This document shows, one piece after another, positions 14,425 through 18,367 of a stretch of DNA of 18,367 nt. The position numbers were made by a program, and so were the translations under genes. The notes under the pieces were generated by a model, which was not told the origin of the DNA, made no database searches, and saw nothing but the letters and a program-made list of their open reading frames with translations. The stretch is from JBCCRV01 sp047619315 (lineage in GTDB: Bacteria; Myxococcota_A; Polyangia; Polyangiales; Houyiibacteriaceae), in NCBI GenBank assembly GCA_047619315.1, contig JBLHKB010000068.1:1-18367 (forward strand), in the 5' to 3' direction. Numbering within the stretch: the first letter of the stretch is position 1; the number at the start of each line of letters is the position of its first letter.

Positions 14425-16200
14425 ATGATGATGAAGCGCGCACCTTGGATCTTTCTCGCCGCCCTCGTGGGTCTTGGCGCCTCTCTGCCGAACAGCGCAG
14501 CAGCAGGCGGTTACGACACTCCGATGCTCTACTCCGCTCGCCAGCTGGGCATGGGCGGGACAGCCGTGGCCGCCGTCGATGATCCATCGGCGATGTTCCA
14601 CAACCCGGCGGGTCTCGCGGGCACAGAGAAGCTCACGCTCATGGGCGACTTCTCGCTTTTGGTCGGCGACATCACGGCCAATCCACAGTCCGCCGCCGAC
14701 GACAGCATCACGAGTGGGACGACCGTCGCGCCGTTCTTTCTCATCGGCGCTTCGGGTCGCATCACGAGCTGGCTCACCGCAGGCATCGCCATCTACCCCG
14801 TCGCTTCGGCCGGCGCGGAATACACCTACGGCATGAACGCCGATGGTCAGGCCGGCACCGACACGACAACCCTCGTGTTCTTCGAAGTGTCCCCAGGCCT
14901 TGCGTTTGAAATCCCAAACACCGGCCTCAGCATCGGCGCCGGTTACCGCATGACCTACGCGAGCCTCGACCGTTCACGCGACACAGGTCTTGCCACGGAA
15001 CTTGAACTCTCCGGCCTCAGCTTCGCCGGCTTCCGCCTTGGTGCTCAGTACAACCTCATGGATTACGTGAAGTTCGGCTTCAGCTACCGCCACAAGACGG
15101 TGACCGAGGTCGACGGCCCAGGCTTTGTCCTCACACCCGGAGACGCCAACTACTCCACGGAGTTCATCCTCCCGTCACGCTTCAGCTTTGGCGCTCGCTC
15201 TGACTTCGGCCCCGTCGGTATCGCCCTCGACGCCGAGTACGCGCTTCAGTCGCAAAACGGACGTGGAGAGATCAGCTCGAACGGTGGCGGCATCGACATC
15301 GGCACGATCAACGACTGGGCCAACGCCTGGACCGTCCGAGTCGGCGCTGAGTACCGCCTCATGGACGGGAAGCTGCCCATCCGTATTGGCTATGTCTGGG
15401 ACCAGCAGACCTCCAACCGCGCTTACCCCACAGCCTTTGGTACTCCACCGGACTCCACGCAAATCTTCACCGTCGGTGGCGGCTACAACGCAGGTCCTTG
15501 GCAGGCAAACATTGCTTACGCCTACCGAACGGGTTCAACGGTCATCACCCCCGAAGACGTCGCAGGACGCGACACGTGCCTCGCGTGCGGAGCCACCGGC
15601 GAATACTCCATCGGCCTTCACGGCATCTACCTCGACTTCAGCTACCACTTCGGTCGCGGCGAGACCTACGAGACCGGCCGCGGCATCGCCTACCGAGGCG
15701 ACGTCGAGCCTCAGCCCGAGCCCATGCCCATGCCCATGCCTATCGCTGAGCCCGTCGTCGCTCCTGCTCCAGAGCCCGTCGTCGCGCCTGCTCCAGAGCC
15801 CCAAGACGTTCACATCGTCGGCGACCACCTCACCATCGACCGTCACATCAGCTTCGCGTCGGCGAGCAACGAGATCCTCGCGGACTCCAACTCGCTCATC
15901 GATCACGTCGCGCAGCTCGTCAACATGCACGCCGAGATTCAGCACATCAGCATCATCGGCCACACCGATGGACAAGGCTCCGCCCCCGCGAACATGGCCC
16001 TCAGCACTTCCCGCGCCGAGGCCGTCGTCGAAGCGCTTCGCACCCGCGGCGTCAACATCCAGCTCGAGGCCAGCGGCGCCGGCGAAACGCAGACGCTCTG
16101 CCAAGAAGACACCGACGAATGCCACGCTCAAAACCGCCGCGTGGAGTTCCTCATCGTTTCGGACACCAGCGCTGACGCGCACAACGAAGCCGCTCACTAG
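14425..16200 (+). CDS. Outer-membrane FadL/OMPP1-type barrel fused to C-terminal OmpA peptidoglycan-binding domain
   Basis: 591 residues from ATG 14425, chosen because GGAG (14416-14419) lies 5 nt upstream and a Sec signal follows directly (MMMKRAPWIFLAALVGLG, cleavage near AAA-GG at residue 27). ATGs at 14428 and 14431 are alternatives. After cleavage comes the OMPP1/FadL hallmark SARQLGMGGTAVAAVDDPSA then FHNPAGLAG, and roughly 400 residues of alternating strands rich in G-Y/F pairs ending LDFSYHFGRGETYETG. A Pro hinge (repeated EPVVAPAP) joins it to an OmpA domain: HTDGQG (D515), LSTSRAEAV (R530), NRRVEF (570-575). D515 and R530 match the diaminopimelate-binding Asp and Arg of OmpA. It would let hydrophobic compounds across the outer membrane, or serve structurally, while clamped to peptidoglycan. 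Substrate unknown. An intrinsic terminator closes the gene. Confidence 0.9.
   Translation: MMMKRAPWIFLAALVGLGASLPNSAAAGGYDTPMLYSARQLGMGGTAVAAVDDPSAMFHNPAGLAGTEKLTLMGDFSLLVGDITANPQSAADDSITSGTTVAPFFLIGASGRITSWLTAGIAIYPVASAGAEYTYGMNADGQAGTDTTTLVFFEVSPGLAFEIPNTGLSIGAGYRMTYASLDRSRDTGLATELELSGLSFAGFRLGAQYNLMDYVKFGFSYRHKTVTEVDGPGFVLTPGDANYSTEFILPSRFSFGARSDFGPVGIALDAEYALQSQNGRGEISSNGGGIDIGTINDWANAWTVRVGAEYRLMDGKLPIRIGYVWDQQTSNRAYPTAFGTPPDSTQIFTVGGGYNAGPWQANIAYAYRTGSTVITPEDVAGRDTCLACGATGEYSIGLHGIYLDFSYHFGRGETYETGRGIAYRGDVEPQPEPMPMPMPIAEPVVAPAPEPVVAPAPEPQDVHIVGDHLTIDRHISFASASNEILADSNSLIDHVAQLVNMHAEIQHISIIGHTDGQGSAPANMALSTSRAEAVVEALRTRGVNIQLEASGAGETQTLCQEDTDECHAQNRRVEFLIVSDTSADAHNEAAH
15748..15795 (+). 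repeat. Two-copy 24-bp repeat in the FadL-OmpA hinge
   Basis: 15748-15771 and 15772-15795 differ by one base (T/G at the third position of an Ala codon) and each encode EPVVAPAP. Just upstream, CCCATG repeats encode PMPMPMP. The duplication lengthens the linker between the barrel and the peptidoglycan-binding domain. Confidence 0.8.
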
Positions 16201-16224
16201 CGTCCCACGACGCTCCTCGCGCTG

Positions 16225-16260
16225 GCCCGATTCTTCACTGAGGAATCGGGCTTTTCGTTT
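16225..16260 (+). terminator. Intrinsic terminator after the FadL-OmpA gene
   Basis: GCCCGATTC (16225-16233) pairs with GAATCGGGC (16243-16251), a 9-bp perfect stem that can extend by a G-T and a T-A pair, leaving a 5-nt loop. TTTTCGTTT follows at once (16252-16260). It begins 25 nt after the stop codon. This is the clearest Rho-independent terminator in the window. Confidence 0.85.
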
Positions 16261-16459
16261 GCTGCTCATCAACGACGACCAAACCGCACGAATCAACCGA
16301 GCTCAACGAATACTCGCTCCGACCACGTCCAAGCTTTGCGCTCGAGCCTCCCTGTCTCGCAAAACGCCCCCGAAGCGCGTCAAAAGAACAGAAACCAGCT
16401 GGCACATCCCATTCCGACAAAGAGCAGCCGTTGCGCGGGGCCCAAAGCAGCACCAAAGT
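16261..16459 (+). other. Intergenic stretch before the M50 gene, presumed promoter
   Basis: About 200 nt between the terminator and the ribosome-binding site of the protease gene. A long open frame runs through it, but the frame simply continues from an antisense-like reading of the upstream barrel gene and has no start signal here. I find no clear promoter boxes, repeat or RNA structure. The operon promoter should lie here because of the terminator upstream. Confidence 0.4.
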
Positions 16460-16468
16460 GGAGATTCC

Positions 16469-17092
16469 ATGTTCTCCACCGGCTACTACACGCTCTTTCG
16501 CTACCGAGGCGTGCCGGTTCGGTTCCACTGGACCGCTCCCCTGGGAGCTTTCATCTTCAGCGGTTTCCGCTTCGTTCCTGGCTTCTGGCTGGGCTTTTTG
16601 ATGCTCATCGTCATCCACGAGATGGGCCACGCGTTCCTGGTCCGGCAGCGCCGCCTGCGCTCTCTGGAGATCATGGTTCATGGCTTTGGCGGCTATTGCC
16701 GCCATGAAGTCGGCAGCGCTTACGACGGCGCGATCATCGCATGGGGCGGCGTCCTGGCGCAGCTCTTAGTCCTCGGTTTGCCCACCGTGATCTTGATTCA
16801 GCTGGGGCTTTGGCCACAAACAGCCTTTGGCGCAGAGCTCGCGAGCGCTCTCACCCGCACCAACCTGGTGCTCGCCGCGCTCAATCTCATCCCCTTTGGC
16901 GGCCTCGACGGACAGAAAGCCTGGCAGCTTCCAAAGATGTGGTGGCGCCGCCGAAAAGGCGCCGCCAAATCCAAGGCCAATGCCAAGGCCAAGTCGCATC
17001 TGAGTGTGGTCACAAAGACCGGTGAATCACCCGAAGAGATGGCGCGCCGCATCGCCGCCGAAGCCCTCGACCAAGGCCGCCGCCGCCACTAA
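16469..17092 (+). CDS. Integral-membrane M50 (site-2-type) zinc metalloprotease
   Basis: 207 residues from ATG 16469, set by a good ribosome-binding site (GTGGAG, with GGAG at 16460-16463, 5 nt spacing); the same frame stays open far upstream but those codons overlap the barrel gene in a wrong frame. Zinc motif HEMGH (H50, E51, H54) lies in a hydrophobic segment, and the third ligand is in NLIPFGGLDG (D147). About four membrane segments: 22-38, 39-58, 87-113 and 123-145. The conserved GGYCRHE and AWGGVLAQ stretches fit a small M50 subgroup without a PDZ domain. The C-terminal ~50 residues are soluble and basic (KGAAKSKANAKAK). Such enzymes cut transmembrane substrates, often anti-sigma factors, to release a signal; the substrate is not evident here. 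DUF2288 and radical SAM genes follow closely. Confidence 0.9.
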   Translation: MFSTGYYTLFRYRGVPVRFHWTAPLGAFIFSGFRFVPGFWLGFLMLIVIHEMGHAFLVRQRRLRSLEIMVHGFGGYCRHEVGSAYDGAIIAWGGVLAQLLVLGLPTVILIQLGLWPQTAFGAELASALTRTNLVLAALNLIPFGGLDGQKAWQLPKMWWRRRKGAAKSKANAKAKSHLSVVTKTGESPEEMARRIAAEALDQGRRRH

Positions 17093-17102
17093 GTAGAGCC
17101 CG

Positions 17103-17480
17103 ATGAGTTCTGAAGACGAAGCGCTACGCGAGGCGGCGAAAGCCGCCCTGACGAAACTCGGTGAGCAGCTCGACGCCAACAACAGTGAAGAGGCGCCGCC
17201 GGAGCGAGAGATCATGCCCGCCACGTGGGCGATCCTTGCACCCCACGCTCAGCGCAACGCGCTCTTCTTGGTGATGGACCCAGCCAGCCTCGAAGAGGCC
17301 GCCGACGCCCTCGCCGCCGACGACAAAACGAAGGTCGCGAAGTGGGTTGAAAGCGGCGCCCTTCGCCGGCCCGCCGCCGCGGAGCTGAAGCACTGGGACT
17401 CGTCTCCCGTGGCCTTCACCGCGGTCATCGTGCAGCCCTTCGTCCTCGCAAAACCTATCTCCCTCGCGACAGGCCTCTGA
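17103..17480 (+). CDS. DUF2288 family protein, function unknown
   Basis: 125 residues. After a charged, probably flexible N-terminus (to ~38) it shows the DUF2288 pattern: TWAILAPHAQRNALFLVMDP, LEEAADALAADD, VAKWVESGALRRP and a closing VAFTAVIVQPFVLAKP. Family members are small, soluble proteins of roughly 90-100 residues with no assigned activity; the extra N-terminal ~30 residues here are Glu/Ala-rich. ATG 17103 lies 10 nt after the protease stop, with only weak ribosome-binding similarity upstream. Its stop overlaps the next start by one base (TGATG), which suggests translational coupling to the radical SAM enzyme. No signal peptide or membrane segment. Confidence 0.8.
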   Translation: MSSEDEALREAAKAALTKLGEQLDANNSEEAPPEREIMPATWAILAPHAQRNALFLVMDPASLEEAADALAADDKTKVAKWVESGALRRPAAAELKHWDSSPVAFTAVIVQPFVLAKPISLATGL

Positions 17481-18358
17481 TGCGTTACGAAGGTCGCCTC
17501 TATCGTCCGCCCTCGGAGCACAACGCTTACATCTTGCAGGCCACCATCGGCTGCTCGTGGAACCACTGCACCTACTGCGACATGTACCGCGACAAGTCGT
17601 TCCGCCTGCGCGACTTGGACGAAGTCCTCGAGGACCTGGACCTCGCCGCCACGGAATACGCACGCGCGGGCATGAGCGTGGAGAAGCTCTTCGTCGCCGA
17701 CGGTGACGCTCTGGCCATGCCCATGGAACATTGGCGGCCGATTCTGAGCAAAGCTCGCGCCCTCTTTCCTAAGCTTCGCCGTGTCAGCTGCTATGCGATG
17801 GCGCGAAACATCGAAGCGAAGCAAGACGAGGAGCTCGCGGAGCTCGCTGAGAACGGCCTGACGCGCGTCTACATCGGCCCCGAGTCTGGTGATGACATCA
17901 CCCTCAAGCGCATCGCCAAGGGCGACACCTTCGAGGGTCACGTGAACGCAGCGGAACGCGCTCACGCCGCTGGCATCGAGATGAGCGTCATCGCGCTCCT
18001 CGGTATAGCGATGGAGCGAAGCGAAGAACACGCGCTTGAAACGGCCCGCCTCGTCACGGCGATGGACCCTGCGTTCTTCGCGGCGCTGACCGTCACCGTC
18101 GTCCCTGGAACGCCCCTCGCGAAGCTCCAGAAGAAAGGCCGCTTCGAGGTCCCACCCGTGCCCGAGCTGCTCATGGAGCTGCGCACCATCGTCGAAGAAG
18201 CGCGGCCTACGAACTGCGTCTTCCGTACGAACCACGCCAGCAACTACCTACCCCTTAGCGGCACGCTGCCCCAAGACAGGGAGCGCATCGTGGGCGTCAT
18301 CGACGCCGCCCTCGATGGTCGGATCCCGCTCAGGCCCGAGCGAACCCGCGGGCTCTAG
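17480..18358 (+). CDS. Radical SAM enzyme with CX4CX2C cluster motif, substrate unknown
   Basis: 292 residues. The [4Fe-4S] motif GCSWNHCTYC puts Cys at 25, 30 and 33, a CX4CX2C spacing in place of the usual CX3CX2C. Further core motifs: YRDKSFRLRDLDEVLEDL, FVADGDALAMP (strand 2, near residue 72), RRVSCYAMARNI, and VYIGPESGDD (strand 4, near residue 131). These fit a group of Elp3/MiaB-type radical SAM proteins (COG1032-like) that start MxYEG-x-x-Y-RPPSE; I recall the CX4CX2C spacing as a property of this group. No B12-binding, TRAM or SPASM domain is present, so cofactor and substrate are open. The enzyme should cleave S-adenosylmethionine to a 5'-deoxyadenosyl radical in the cytoplasm. Start ATG overlaps the DUF2288 stop. 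A hairpin spans its stop codon. Confidence 0.88.
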   Translation: MRYEGRLYRPPSEHNAYILQATIGCSWNHCTYCDMYRDKSFRLRDLDEVLEDLDLAATEYARAGMSVEKLFVADGDALAMPMEHWRPILSKARALFPKLRRVSCYAMARNIEAKQDEELAELAENGLTRVYIGPESGDDITLKRIAKGDTFEGHVNAAERAHAAGIEMSVIALLGIAMERSEEHALETARLVTAMDPAFFAALTVTVVPGTPLAKLQKKGRFEVPPVPELLMELRTIVEEARPTNCVFRTNHASNYLPLSGTLPQDRERIVGVIDAALDGRIPLRPERTRGL

Positions 18359-18365
18359 AAGCCCG
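18349..18365 (+). terminator. Possible terminator hairpin at window end
   Basis: CGGGCT (18349-18354) pairs with AGCCCG (18360-18365) around a 5-nt loop that holds the stop codon. The window ends 2 nt later, so a T-tract cannot be seen. It could be the terminator of the M50-DUF2288-radical SAM unit. Confidence 0.35.
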
Positions 18366-18367
18366 TG

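Noticed and set aside
15125..16468. Upstream extension of the M50 protease frame (655 codons in total).
   Set aside because: It overlaps the FadL-OmpA gene out of frame and crosses its terminator; the ATG at 16469 has a good ribosome-binding site and matches the usual protein start.

Overview
The window is about 18.4 kb of GC-rich bacterial DNA with dense, mostly single-strand gene runs. Likely source: a Gram-negative of the Myxococcota/Deltaproteobacteria type. Reasons: acidic Asp-Ser-Gly/Asp-Ala-Gly tethered lipoproteins, an outer-membrane FadL barrel fused to an OmpA peptidoglycan-binding domain, Hsp70 with a long Pro-rich leader, and full-length RecB/RecC and Pol II homologues. The taxon is inference; no rRNA or other strong marker is present.

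Left edge (1-472). The first 28 codons of a minus-strand class II glutamine amidotransferase run off the window. Between it and recC lies a compound repeat block (118-324): a 21-nt direct repeat pair, a 24-bp perfect inverted repeat, and a five-copy ~21-bp array, all sharing a GGGGAC/GTCCCC core.

DNA repair and replication run (473-12708, plus strand). recC and recB overlap by 4 nt and encode a helicase-nuclease with intact helicase and nuclease residues in RecB; no recD is adjacent. After an 84-nt gap comes an Hsp70-family protein (possible PilZ-like N-terminus, ~370-residue Pro-rich segment, ATPase, beta substrate domain, no alpha lid, Lys-rich tail). Nine nucleotides later polB (DNA polymerase II, proofreading and polymerase motifs intact) begins. 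Together they look like a break-processing and repair-synthesis locus with a chaperone inside it.

Envelope region (12719-16200). Two minus-strand lipoproteins: one built from six tandem cysteine-rich modules, the other a CAP/SCP-domain protein on a repetitive acidic tether. Divergent from them is the FadL-OmpA fusion, closed by a clear intrinsic terminator.

Right end (16469-18358, plus strand). A probable operon of a membrane M50 (site-2-type) metalloprotease, a DUF2288 protein and a radical SAM enzyme with a CX4CX2C cluster motif. No tRNA, rRNA, CRISPR array, complete insertion sequence or phage gene was seen. The best candidates for undescribed biology are the six-module cysteine lipoprotein, the Hsp70-PolB pairing beside recCB, RecC's altered Chi-reading positions and the repeat block before recC.
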